DNA from: Ignelater luminosus
Lineage: Eukaryota; Arthropoda; Insecta; Coleoptera; Elateridae
Direction: 5' to 3'
Length of the DNA stretch: 64,000 bases
Assembly: GCA_011009095.1 (NCBI GenBank)
Contig: VTPC01090588.1
Coordinates: forward strand, 124,001 to 188,000
The position numbers and the translations under genes were made by a program. Below are positions 49,823 through 61,211 of this stretch, piece after piece; position 1 is the stretch's first letter; every line of letters starts with the position of its first letter. The notes below the pieces were generated by a model. That model saw nothing but the letters and a program-made list of their open reading frames with translations. It did no database searches and was not told the DNA's origin.

Positions 49823-50336
49823 CTGAGTATCATTATATCTCTCAATATCACAGTTATTAGAGGATTTTCGTTTTCTTTTTTCGCTAGGTGGAGATTCTCG
49901 CTCCATGACCCGTTCACGTCTTGGCACTTCCGTCGAATCATCTTTATTATTTAATGAATTATGATCGGTGAGACCTCTAATCTGCAAGGCCTCTGCCGTT
50001 TTTAGGAACATTGGGAGGAGGTTCTGTGAAACGTTGACTTCTCCCTTATACATAAAATCGAGGAGTGCCCTCATTTCATTATAATTGACATCTTTTAAAA
50101 ATATTATAGGATGTGGATGTGTGTTCTGAAGAAATATCGTTTCGAAATAGGGACTACATGCTGACAATATAGTTTGATGTGCTTTAAAGGTTTCACCATC
50201 ACAAGCTAATGTTACGTCACAAAGAGCTTCACGTTTCAATAAACTTGTTAAAACGTCTGTTAAGTTTGTCGGATGGTTGTTCCAGCGAAGGCAAAATTGT
50301 TGATCCATTTTGTTTTCAATGTGAGTTTTTCAATAC
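49823..50336 (-). CDS. fru: fruitless BTB exon: start codon and BTB/POZ domain (first coding exon)
   Basis: Coding runs from ATG at 50308 (context AAAATGG) to 49823, 162 codons. The protein opens [16 protein letters not shown] and contains [13 protein letters not shown] and [12 protein letters not shown], signatures of the BTB/POZ dimerisation domain (residues about 1-118). Spacing and wording match insect Fruitless more closely than Lola, Broad or Tramtrack. A basic, Ser-rich tail follows ([11 protein letters not shown]), like the Fru linker. The exon has a tttcctag acceptor before 50336 and a CAG|GTGAGG donor after 49823, and it ends in phase 0. Reading on past the donor gives only seven more codons. 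Fru is a nuclear transcription factor controlling neural sexual identity and courtship in insects, and its non-sex-specific isoforms are needed for development. The next coding exon downstream is at 42 kb. The call as fru is from remembered family sequence and is strong. Confidence 0.95.
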
Positions 50337-50588
50337 CTAGGAAACAAAAAAATATAGTGAGTCAAATTTAAAACCTGTTATATGTTGATTGGAATACACA
50401 ATCACAAATGGATTTAATCATCAGAAATATTTTAGTACTGCTATAAGAATGACCTGGAAACTCTGTTAAGCTATAAAATACAGTTATTTAATTGTGCATA
50501 ATTGCTTTTCAGCCTGAGGCTAAAGTACTTTAAAAACGTTTTAAAATGTATTCTTCATAATAATTACTTTACATAGCATCTCACTTAC

Positions 50589-50650
50589 CAAAGGGCTTGT
50601 TGGTCATGGGAGGGCAAAAAAGAACAAAATGGAATGGGCTTACATTTATA
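50589..50650 (-). promoter_or_regulatory. fru: Candidate second fruitless promoter: TATA box and short first exon
   Basis: On the minus strand a TATAAA (50645-50650) is followed about 30 bases later by a TCCATTTT start-like context, and then by a strong donor TTTG|GTAAGTGAG ending at 50589. This would give a first exon of only about 30 bases, spliced to the acceptor at 50336. Spacing is right for a TATA promoter. Without transcript data it remains a pattern match. Confidence 0.3.
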
Positions 50651-50734
50651 AGCATGCCCTTAAAAGTACTTATCTAGGTTGTATACAAGACAAGATACAA
50701 TAACTAATCAAGCGGTTGTGGATTCTTCCAAAAA

Positions 50735-51060
50735 TTACATATTGCTCGCGAGAATAAACAGGAATTTCACCACGTATCGAAAAACCGTAACCGTCGATAA
50801 AGTTTATTAATTAACCGATATAAAACTGTACATTCGTCATCTTTACCGCCATTATGGCTTCTATGCCATGATTTCTTCTCGATTGAATTCGTTTATAAAT
50901 CGTTCGCAACTTTCGAGGGGGGTTAATGCACACACATTTCAAACTGCACATCGTTGTAAGAAATTAAAGTATGCACGTGTAAGAGTATAACTTTGCAAAA
51001 ATTTTAGAAAAAAAAATACTTACCTTTTGCCCAGTTTTTCCCATCACAGCGCCTCCCAAA
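50735..51060. promoter_or_regulatory. CpG-richer promoter-proximal stretch upstream of fruitless BTB exon
   Basis: CG dinucleotides cluster here (for example CTCGCGAG, CACGTATCG, CCGTCGATAAAG, TCGATTGAATTCG, CGTTCGCAACTTTCGA), while the rest of the window has few. Such clusters in an otherwise CpG-poor insect genome usually mark unmethylated promoters. It lies between the two candidate first exons. Confidence 0.4.
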
Positions 51061-51150
51061 TTTCAACCTTCTACACTGCCATGCCGATCTGTCAGATTCT
51101 GTTATTTTTGTTTTCCAAGTTCGGCAACCGGAAAAAATTGATCGTAATTT
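51024..51150 (-). promoter_or_regulatory. fru: Candidate non-coding first exon of fruitless with uORF
   Basis: A very strong donor AAAAG|GTAAGTATT follows 51024 on the minus strand, and the sequence just upstream is GC-richer than its surroundings. The 5' boundary (here about 51150) is a guess. A short upstream ORF starts at ATG 51044 (MGKTGQK), stays open across the donor, and would end six codons into the BTB exon at a TGA before the main ATG. A second mini-ORF (MAV) precedes it. Confidence 0.45.
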
Positions 51151-51501
51151 TTTCAAAAGTATTTTTGCCATTTACTGGCAGATGTAAGAATGTTAGAAAT
51201 CCTTTTGGGATTTGTGCCTTGCGCGTAATAAGCAGTTTTTGTTTATTTCTATCAAATTATTACATAACAATTAATCATTTTTTATGATTTTATTGTATAA
51301 AATACTTAATTGTATACTTGGTTGCATAACCTATAGGCGTTCATATTTATTTTCTGCGGATATTATGTATTCAGTTGTAAACAAAATTAACTTTTAAAAA
51401 ATATACAAATGATTTTCATCATTAGGTACTTTTTGTTTACAGAAATTTCCCAATAAAGAATTAAAAATATTCTGCAGTATATTGACGTACTACTCGCTAT
51501 A

Positions 51502-53838
51502 CAGGATGTCCCACAAGCAGTCTGCTAAACTTTAAGGGTGTATTCCTCAAGTAGAATGCCTTGATGATTCTAACCAAGGTTCGTAAATAATAATGGTGTG
51601 CTGTAAAAGATAGGTCTTCCTATTAACAGTAAATTTCGATAGAAGAAGTTAGGGTTAACGTAAACAATATTAATTTCATTATTTTATAACAATTTATGTT
51701 GAAAACCAAGAAATTATTAAAAATTGATTCCTGTAAAGGTATTTTTGAATGTAATTTTGAACACGTTTTGAAGGTGCATATTTTTTGGTATTAGCCGGCC
51801 TTTGTGATCGAGCTTATTGGAGGGAAACGTATAGGATGACCTACTTTTCACAACATACTTTTATTTATGGACCTTGGTTCAAACTTGACAGATAGCTGTC
51901 AGGGTAAAATAAAAACAAGTTTTCAAACAAAATTGAAATTAAAAAAAGACGAATATATGCTAAATGCCATTATTTTACTGTCCTCTCAAGGGTTGTCCGG
52001 CATACAGAATGCCAAAAGTGAGAAGATTTTAAAACTGGCTTTTTTTTAGTATTTTGCAATATTAGGTTGTTATAACACGATTAATTTTGCTTTGCAACGT
52101 ACCGATGACTAATCAAAACGTAGATCGACACGCTAACAAAATTTTATTGATCAGTAGTTGACACTAATTAACAGTAACAAAGAACAATGCAAGGTCATTG
52201 TGAACTTGTGTTCTGATTGGCTGATAGTACACTTTTCAAGTTTCAAAATCAAGATTAAAATAGTGGATATCGAGTACCTACTTAATCTCATCATTCCATT
52301 ATGTGAAACTTTCTCATTTGTTTTGTTGTGTGTTACTATGGAAACTAGACTCTAATAGGTAGATTCACTAATAGAAGAAAATCATCAAACATGTGAGGGC
52401 ATTAAGATTCTTCAATATGGCAGAAAAAAAGTAATTATCACCCTCACGGTCTCGCACTAGTTTTTGAAATTTCCAGTAAAGGTCGCCATGATCATATTTT
52501 TTTCTAATTGTTTAACTATGGCAAAAAGTAACAGATTTACTTCCGAGGCTATAAAAAAACAGTCAAAGCAATAATTGACACAATTGCCGTGTTAAGCATT
52601 AATTTTTTTGCCGATTGTTTAAAATTAACATTTTTCCATTGCATAACTATGTTGTAATTGTATTTTTCTGCAACTGTCACTACAGTGGCAACTTTTCTGA
52701 CTCAAAAACATCAGGGAAGCGTCACTTTACCTGCTAGGCAGGGAGATTCTTCCCTGACTAATTTTATCAAGAACAAAATAACAAAGCTGAGGCAACATGA
52801 TATTTCCATCGAATTTTTTAGACTTTTCTATTTTAGACCTTTATTTTTTTAATATCCAGCTGCAGAAAAAACCACCTTAGGCTTCCAGAACTCGCCTAGC
52901 AGCTCATGCTGGAATTGACCTCGTCCTGTAAAGTATCGCTTCCCTGACTTGTTACGTAAATAACTATTACAAATAGTAAATTAAAAACGTAAAAGTCACG
53001 TTTTTGTTTTTGTTTTCCATGGCAAGCTCTTTCAACGCTCACTGTTAGTAAAAGTAGACTTTTACAGCCTAGGCTTTTCAAGTGATGCTTTAGTTTTCGC
53101 GAACTGTCAATAAAAGTCAACTTTTAGTGTCAATCGGCGAAAAGTTCTTCTTTATCACGTATACGGTTATTTGCCTCGGTTAGCTCCTAGTCAAATAATC
53201 TACGCTCATAATAAAAAATTAAACTTGAGTGCTTTGATACGCAAACAACTGTTATTTTAAAATAAAGTTTTTGTTTCTAACTGGTTACATAAATAGTTAT
53301 TTTTGATGTAGCGTGATGACCTGCATTTTGTTGGGTAATAAGATTTCATAAAACAGATGGGTGCATTGCATTTTGGTCTTACGTTTTCTAATGCGTGGTG
53401 TACGCCAATTCGGTTACTTTTTGATCGCTCAAGCAAAAAAAAAGTTATCATATGACGAAATTATAGAGTTTACTTAGAAAAAGAAACCAAATCTAACGTG
53501 ATGAAGTAACAACAAAATAAAATTACAATAACTGTTCAAAATTTGAGTATGGTTATACAAGAATCTGATTGCACTTTCTACACACATAGTATTTGAAGAT
53601 CACGAGAAATTTGATCTACAGCAAAGCAATTTTCTGAAATAATTCGTTGCATTATTGGCCTCTTTCGCAATGGATAAGTTGTTTGATATGTGCCTAGAAA
53701 TAATAATTTAAGGATGTTAAGTCGGGGGATCGTGCTGACAAAGCATATTTCCTCCCTTTGTTGATACAGTGTTCTCTTGCTTAAAGTTACTTAAGAATAC
53801 ATTTTTGAAGTTTGGTAGATTCTTCCTAAGGTACCCTG
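51502..53838. mobile_element. Possible 2.3-kb element with CAGGATGT / CAGGGTAC ends
   Basis: The left CAGGATGTCCCACAAGCAGT and inner AAACTTTAAGGGTGTATTC resemble the inverse of the right end (GAATACATTTTTGAAGTTT, TACCCTG). TA flanks both (51500-51501, 53839-53840). No transposase is readable inside. It may also be two unrelated solo ends. It lies just upstream of the fruitless promoter region. Confidence 0.4.
52708..52952. repeat. Small inverted-repeat element with CAGGGAAGCG ends
   Basis: TCAGGGAAGCGTCACTTTAC on the left and GTAAAGTATCGCTTCCCTGA on the right are inverse, 245 bp apart. A second CAGGGAGATTC / CTTCCCTGACTA piece lies inside. Confidence 0.55.
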
Positions 53839-54311
53839 TATAAAACCCTAATATACTCTAGTCCAGTACAAAACCTGTTACTACGACAAACATGCATATT
53901 ATATGCATTTAATATTCTAAAACTCGCATTGCATGCTTCCACCGTAATTAAAAGTTTAGGTTAGGTAATTTCAAATAATCATACAAGCTTTTGTGACATT
54001 CAGCTACTAGTGAAACATGTACCTATGCGAATTAACATAAAACGTTTATATTATGTATATATGTAGGTAAAAAAAGTATGTACACTAGGGTAAAAAAGAA
54101 AAATAAAAACGGAATTAATTTGTTTCATGAAGACAAAACATGACAGTTTAGGTATTCCAAATTTTATGATCGCATTCACGGTTTTTGAGTATTTAATATT
54201 TAATTAACTTACGTATCTGGATGGTATATTATAAATTGGTATTATAGATCCAATGTTTGCATAAGGTGTGGTTATGATGTACAATAAATTAAAAGTACGT
54301 ACTTTCTTATG

Positions 54312-54375
54312 ATATTTTATAAGTTTAGTATTAAACTAGTTTCGGCATTGTTGCCATCATCAGTAATATACGTCT
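54312..54375 (-). ncRNA. Hammerhead-ribozyme-like motif, probably from a Penelope-like element or retrozyme
   Basis: On the minus strand the invariant core CTGATGA (54363-54357) is followed by T, a GGC-AACAAT-GCC hairpin (helix II), and GAAA (54343-54340). Helix III can form from CTAGTTT with AAACT across a short loop, with mismatches next to the core. Helix I can form from ATATT before the core and AATAT after it. The loose pairing suggests a decayed copy. Hammerheads with short stem III are known in Penelope-like elements and retrozymes of arthropods. No reverse transcriptase is readable nearby. Confidence 0.5.
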
Positions 54376-56448
54376 ATAGATTAATTAATTCAAAGAGCAT
54401 TACTTTCATTGAGCTAGAATACAATATAGGTATATCACAAATCCCCTGTAATTACAACGTTAGTTGGTTTTAATAGGCTGATTATTGTATTTCGTTTTTA
54501 AAATGTATATAAATTAAATTAGAACGGGTGAAAACGATATTTTATGTGTTATTTATTTAAAAATTAAAATAATAGACAGCACATACAAATTAAAATTGTG
54601 TATAAATAAAAATTCTACGTAAATAGTAAAATATCTAGATTAGACCATTTATAATCTTACCTACTTTACTTCTTCTTACTTATTTTACTAGGTTTTAAAC
54701 TATTATTGCATTTTCGAATACTACATTAAATTTTGGCTACTTGGAATATTTCTTTTGCGTCTAAGAAGTGTATTTTTTGTGTTATTAGCAAGACAAAATC
54801 CATTAACATATTGGTATGAATAGCATTTGAAATTCAAAAATCGCTTCTCCTGTAAAAGAGTTGCTAGGTTTCGATGAAGGACCGCAGAGTTAGACTGCGT
54901 AAACCCAATTACAGACAAAAAGAAATAAACCAATACATGACAAAAAAATACAGATTTAATTTCTTGATGATTAAAGTAATGGCAAGATAATACTTATATG
55001 TCTATTCATCATTTTTTGCTCAGTGACGTAGCAATAATCAATCGGTGGGGTTTATTTGCAGATTTTAATTTTTTTAATTTTAATATACCCCTTCAATGCC
55101 ATAACACTCAGTTTTGGACCGGTCCCCAGGCCTCAATTTGAAAATATATCGGGCTTTTTGGGCCTGCAGTACTTAGGTCGAATCGATCGATTACAGGCTT
55201 TTCGTGCCGGTTGGTCGGTCTTTTCGGCAGCGTATAGAGGTTTTTTCGGTTGGTTGAACCTTCAGACTTGTCGAGACTCATTAAAAATATTTTTTTCCAA
55301 GCCGCGTCGAGTTCATACCATTTGGTCCAGACTGATCCGGACCGGATCCGAAAACCTGTTGTTCCGCTATTGTGTTTTGTTGTTTATGCACTTCTAAATC
55401 TTAAATACCGTTAACACTTGCGGATTGCGTTTTTGCGTTTAGCTGCCCTCTTCTGTAACTGCTTAGTTTTTAAAATGTTTGAGCAGAAATTGTTTGTAAA
55501 CTGTTGCGTTGGTCAATCATAGTTGCGGATTAGTAATGGTAAAGACGCAATCGATATAGGTCAGTATGGTGGATCGTTTTAATATGCGCAGTAATTAGTA
55601 AGGTTAATGTGACCAAAAGTACTGTGTTCAACAAACAGTCGAACAGTTGTTTCGAAATTGCTACTAATAAGTACTTTACATACCACTTAGTACTACCTTT
55701 TTATTATTGTACTTTTTTTTCCAAATAATACTCTTAGTTTGGAGCAAAAAAGAAAGGAAATTACTAAAGAAGTCTGTTGGTGTTGATTTGATGTAGTATG
55801 TTATTATAGGTGTTATGGTATCAGAAGAAAAAACTGGGAAAAATTAAAATAGTTGGAATTATTTGCAAATTTTAAATTGACTATCAATTAATGGCCAACA
55901 AGATCCTAAAATTATATTTTCTACTAGTAGCTACGCACTGTAAGTGCTATAAATTGTGTAATACCCTTATTTTATTATTAGATTTTATTACAGGGATAAA
56001 TAATATTTCAGAGGACATGATTTACATGAAACAAATTTAAAGTTATTCAACATTTTATAAATAAATAGATATTATTTAAAGTAAGTATAATTTGGCTAAT
56101 GGAAAAATAATAAACTTTCATTAATGGCAAGTGTCGCCAAAAATAATATAAACAAAGATTGATCGGGGGGCAGAGGCCCACACGGGGAAAATTTTGGTAT
56201 AGAAAAAGATTCTGCTTTAAGTTTCCGGTGGGTGCACATCATTCTGGTAAAATGTTGTCTATTTAATCTTTGAAATTATGTTTATTCCCTGAATGTGCTT
56301 TTTTTTCTCTTAGTGATTACAACAATTATGCTAAAATCAGTTTTTATAATACTTTTATATTTTTTGTTTAAATATATATATAACGCAGTTAATCCTTACT
56401 AAGTGTTTGAATTATTGCTTCTAATTAATTAAAAACAAGTAAAGGTAG
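54376..56448. other. Upstream flank, no gene recognised
   Basis: A GC-richer block at 55090-55350 (GACCGGTCCCCAGG, CGTGCCGGTTGGTCGG, GATCCGGACCGGATCC) has a 113-residue frame but no family match. Its short inverted GGACCGG words suggest a repeat. Confidence 0.35.
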
Positions 56449-56499
56449 ATCTAGGGTTAAGACCTGCACGTCTCCGAAGGAAAAGCCGGCCAATACACG
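56449..56499 (+). other. Possible plus-strand exon end with consensus donor
   Basis: A GC-rich 50-base island in AT-rich sequence reads RSRVKTCTSPKEKPANT and ends at CACG|GTAAGTTC, a near-perfect donor. Its strand agrees with the zinc-finger exon at 63.8 kb, so it could be an upstream (possibly 5' UTR) exon of that gene. No matching acceptor can be chosen with confidence. Confidence 0.22.
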
Positions 56500-57463
56500 G
56501 TAAGTTCTTACATCTTAAAATCATAATACCTAGTTGACATAACAACATAGGTTATTACAATTGTAAAAAGTAGCACCAACGTTATACATTTTCTAACTAG
56601 AAACCTAGAAAATAGGTAAATACTTTTTATTTGAATTCTACTTATTTTTATTATAGGCCCTTAATATCTATCTTACGTCTACATTGGGATTATATTTTTA
56701 GCAATCGCTTGCAAAATGCTATTATTTCAACAATAGTATTTTATTTCAATGTTTTTAATACAAGTCTATTTAATACAGAAGTTCATATTAAAAAGTCTGT
56801 AATACAATTTCATCTGTATCTTCTCCGTTTAATTCACAGCTATGTGATTTGTAGATTGTATTATAATACTTATGTATTTATGTGTTTAGCAAAAATAATG
56901 CTTTAGTACACTAACTATTAATTTTTTTGGGTAACTAGCACAAAAACGAAATATACAAACTGAGTTTAAAAATTCGATCCAAAGATAGCGATAATAACAC
57001 CAAAGTAATCTTTGCGCGCGTGTATTATACCAGACAAAAAAGTAAATATGAAAGATCAACACTCGCTGTACCTTTTCTTATTACTAATCATAAAATAAAC
57101 AGTCTTATTAATTATTATTATTATTGTTTATTAGTGCACAATAAACTGATAAGTTATTAATTATAATCATTTTGTTCTTCATGTTGTTATTCATATAAAG
57201 TGCAAAGCTTCTTCATTTTCTCTTCTAGATATTCAAATTTCACATGCAGTTAACTGTGATTAAAACAAGAAACAATAGAAAAACGTTAGCAAGAAAATAT
57301 TTTGGTTGATTTAAGAAACTGCATGCAACTATGTCTTATGGTCTTACTTAAAAAAAACTATTTATAGATCAGCATTTGAAAATGTTATAGGAAACCAAAC
57401 GAGTTTTACTTTGTATTATAAAATAAAAATACATAAATATTCATGCAAATAAATAAATCTTCC

Positions 57464-57604
57464 TTATTCTTCAAGTTGATCTTCGTTTTTTGTTTTGTCT
57501 AACAGGAGTGCTAATTTTACCTTTGAAGCGTCTTTGATGTAACAGAGATTACCTTGAACTTGAAGTTCTCGTTCGTTTGTGTAGTTTCCGCGTGTAAAAT
57601 CGAT
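57464..57604 (-). pseudogene. Short coding-looking fragment, C-terminal end of an unidentified protein
   Basis: Forty-six open codons end at TAA 57464 and are closed upstream by an in-frame TAA at 57605. The peptide (DFTRGNYTNERELQVQGNLC, then YIKDASKVKLALLLDKTKNE and a DQLEE end) has a mixed, protein-like composition unlike random AT-rich translations nearby. No acceptor AG fits its start, so it looks like a 5'-truncated retrocopy or the remnant of a lost exon. I do not recognise the family. Confidence 0.3.
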
Positions 57605-59229
57605 TTATATTATTAACCTGTTGCACGGGACAACATAATAAATTAACTGTCTTTAACTTTTATTTTAGTCACGAAAATGACTGCAGTTTTCATATATTTT
57701 TATAATTTTAAACTCATTAAAAATACTTTGTTATAAGTGATATTTTAAGCGCTATTAAGAACAAAAATGCATTATATTTTAAACATGCACATCAGAATCT
57801 TTGTTGTTCAAATATTTTTTATTAAAACATTTTTCTTAGTTTGAAAATGAATGTTCGTTCGATTGTTACCACAGCTCAGTCACCGCCAAACTAATCCAAT
57901 TATTTTACAAGTTTCCTGATAACAACCACGACTGAGTTGAGAGCATGTGCAATGTTAAGCTTTTTGCACCTTTCCAATGCGTGTGCACCTACCCCCTTCG
58001 CATTCAAATGTTTAATTGAGTAGTGGAAGACCACCCCTTCAAGAGGATACAAGAGAAGGTGAATTATTATTATTACTAAATTAATCAGTTCATTTAAATA
58101 AGATTTTTTAAATGTTTTAAAAATATATTTACTTTTATATTCTCCTTGCCATTTGACGATCGTTCAACTAAAATGTTATTTTTCGAACAGCTTTTTCTAT
58201 GGTACAAATGAAATAAAGAAAAATTATACAACTAGTGAGTTTTTTTTTGACTCACAAATCATTAACTCATTAGTTACTATTGTCTGTTCAGAATTCATAT
58301 TAAAATAAGTTAATTTTTTATCTGTAATACCTAGCAATGTAATAAAAACAAGAGGTATATAAATTCTGATTTTCAACGTGCGGGGCGGAAAAAGATAGAC
58401 CAAAATAATGTTGCCAACTAGACAAGACTTTTCTAGATCTTGTCTTGTCTAGTTGTCTTGCCTATAATGTTCAAGACAAGACCAGCCTCAGCTGTTATTA
58501 AAATATTCTAGACAAAACAAGATTCTCGTGATTTTTAAAAAGATTTTTGATTAAAACTCGAGAATACTTTCAAGACTCTTGAAAACCTTATAAGTTGTAA
58601 CTTTATTAAGGAAACTTAATAAAGTACGTTTTTACTAGTTGTCGGCCCTTAAAAGCCGATTTTCGGTCTTTATCTCCACTTGTCGGCCGACGAATTTATA
58701 ACAATAGTATTTAAACAAGGAATATGAAAAGCAGTATTTTTCAAAAATTTAAAACTTTATTATAAAGGAACATAATATGCTTTTACCTACATGTAAATAT
58801 AACAAAAACAAAATCTAAATACCTATCTAAACGTAGCTTTGGCGTCAAATTTCTTTTTAAACTTAAATATACGTTAAAAAGTCGAAACCGTTTTATTATT
58901 AAAGGTTTTATCGCGAAATGAATTAAGTAGATAGATTGGTATAAACTTCTAACAATGATAATTTTCCGATTTAGATTTCCTTCCCTTGATTGCACATAGC
59001 AACCAGTTAGACAGACGTATGCACTCCGGTTTCACCTATTTCTGCTCCATGCCACCCCTAAATTGCATAGCAACTATGTATATTGACGACACGTGTATAA
59101 CCTCGATTTCCAAAAGAATTAAATCAAGTTCTCTATTTGTTGTATTTTAAATGAAAAAGTGTATTTTTAATTTAAATGCAAAATAAAATACATATAAAAA
59201 ATTAAAGATGGAATTTAGAATTTAAAACA
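57605..59229. other. Upstream flank, no gene recognised
   Basis: AT-rich apart from 57850-58060. GTCGGCCCTTAAAAGCCGA and TTGTCGGCCGACG near 58640-58690 form a small inverted repeat. Confidence 0.35.
58413..58520. repeat. AGACAAGAC-rich palindromic patch
   Basis: CTAGACAAGACTTTTCTAGA TCTTGTCTTGTCTAG is a near-perfect palindrome, followed by more CAAGACAAGACC and CTAGACAAAACAAGA units. It looks like a simple-repeat-bearing MITE end. Confidence 0.45.
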
Positions 59230-60509
59230 ATTAGTCCATTCAACGAACATGATGAAGGACATGGAATGAGAGAGAATTTCTCTCTTGAGCAATGTGTTGG
59301 GGGTAGTTAGGAGGCAAAGATACCAAAAGTCCCCGCCCCTGGCCCTGCCGCTTCAGGGGGGAGGGGGATGGAAAGGTCCCTGTTTTTGGTTTCTTGCTTA
59401 TAACTCGGTAACGGTGCGTCGTATGGTAAAAAGTATTTCCTACAAAATAAAAGATAATTAAATTTACTACAAGACTATCTATATACATTTTTTTTTCTAT
59501 GTGTTATAGTTTCCGAGATAGCTAGCGAAGATCGATAATTTTCGAAAAACTTTTTTTGCCTCACATTTTTTGTCAAACTTGTACTTCTAACTTCTCAGTC
59601 TTATGTTTTACAGAAAAGTCGTTAGATAGGAAGTTGTAGAGCATTCAGTTCCCTTTAGAAATATGTAATAGTCACTAATTTATCTTTCACAGGTAAGAAG
59701 TTACAGCAATTTAAAGTTTTTGGATACATTTCGTGATTTCTCAAGAAAAGTCAATGAATGCCCAAAAGGGGGTTGTAGAGGAATTCTTCTCTTGAAGAAT
59801 ATGTTGCGGGTAGCAAAGCGGCTAAGATACTAAAAGTCCCCGCCCCTAGCCCTGCCGCTTTAGGAGGGTGGGGGGTGGAAAGGTCCCTTTTGTCGGTTTT
59901 TGGCTTATAACTCGGAAATGGTGCGTCCTACGGTGAAAAGTATTCCTTACAAAATAAAAGATAATTAAATTTCCTACAACAATATTTATATCCATTTTCT
60001 TCCTATATGTTATAGTTTCCGAGATATTCTCCAGCGCAAATCAATGATTTTTGAAAAACTTTCTTTGCCTCACATTTTTCGTCAAAGTTGTCCTTCTAAC
60101 TCTTCAGCCTTATGTTTTCGGGAAAGTCGTCAGACAGGGAGTTGTAGAGCATTACATTTCCTTTAGAAATATGTATATTTACTAATTTATCTTCTACAGG
60201 TCAGAAGTTACAGCAATTTGAAGTTTTCGGATAAATTTCGTGATATCTCAAGAAAACTATATTTTCGTTATTATTGCTATTTATGTATTAAGAAACTGGG
60301 ATTTGCCAAGGCTAGGTAAAATTCTTCTTAAACCGAAAACAGAGACCTTTCCACCCTCTTCCCCCCTGAAGCGGCAGGGCTAGGGGCAGGGACTTTTAGT
60401 ATCTTAGGCTCCTAACTACCCCCAACACATTGCTCAAGAGAAAAATTCTCCCTTACTCCATGTCTTCTACAATCCGCTTTTGGCCATTCATTGACTGGAC
60501 TAAATACGC
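59230..60509. mobile_element. Element with two tandem 530-bp units and an inverted third end
   Basis: Two direct units (about 59260-59765 and 59780-60260) share AAAGTCCCCGCCCCT, CCCTGCCGCTT, TATAACTCGG, TTATAGTTTCCGAGATA and AGAAGTTACAGCAATTT. An inverted copy of the unit start lies at 60335-60460 (GAAGCGGCAGGGCTAGGGGC). The outer ends TTAGTCCATTCAACG and TTGACTGGACTAA are inverse. No target duplication was recognised and no transposase is present. The 82-residue frame on the minus strand inside it is a shadow. Confidence 0.7.
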
Positions 60510-61211
60510 AATTTTAGTTCAAATTAGTGATGAGGATTTATAATCGATCTGATAAAAGTTTTTGAAGGAAACAAATACACTCTTAGGTTTTTTTTCTAAA
60601 TGCAACGCGAAAAAAGTCATACTTACGCCGTTTTCCAAAAAGCTTCTGCTTCAGTTGAATTTAAAAATTTTTGACTCGCTAGTGTACTTCCAGCTTTGTC
60701 GAATGAAATATAAAAACAACCTTGAAAATAATGCTATTTTACGAGAAATCCAATCTAGTTTTAGATCTAAGCTCACTTGTTTTTAAAGGTAATTGATGAT
60801 GTTCTACTTATTGTTACTGACGAGGGAAAACTTACAATATTATGGCTTTATGAAATCGTTCAAACGTTTTTTTAAGCTTTAAATTATAACATTTTAATCT
60901 ATTTTGCCTTATATTAGTTTATTGAACCCTGCTGTATGTATATCTATATACTGTGAAGTACTTAAATCGAATGTCGTCATTTCATTTGTTATTTCCAGTG
61001 CCTCTCAGGGATCTATGGCAGAACCCATACGAGGCTGGATTGAAAAGTTTGAGGAATGGCCCATAGATGGCGGCCGTAATTCAATTCATTTTGCATCATC
61101 AACAAGTAGGCTAGTATTTCAACTGTTCATAGAAAGAAAATCAAATTGATCTGTCATTTAGTTCACTTTTGATAACCGTTGATGCACTTATATTTTGTGA
61201 TTTTTCAATTA

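Noticed and set aside
50294-50310. GATCAACA at the fruitless start codon, resembling the Tra/Tra2 13-base repeat
   Set aside because: Only 11 of 13 positions fit, it is single, and the bases are dictated by the MDQQ codons. Real Tra sites occur in clusters in the P1 exon.
55056-55397. 113-residue plus-strand ORF in a GC-richer block
   Set aside because: No recognisable family, no splice or start context, and inverted GGACCGG words suggest a repeat.
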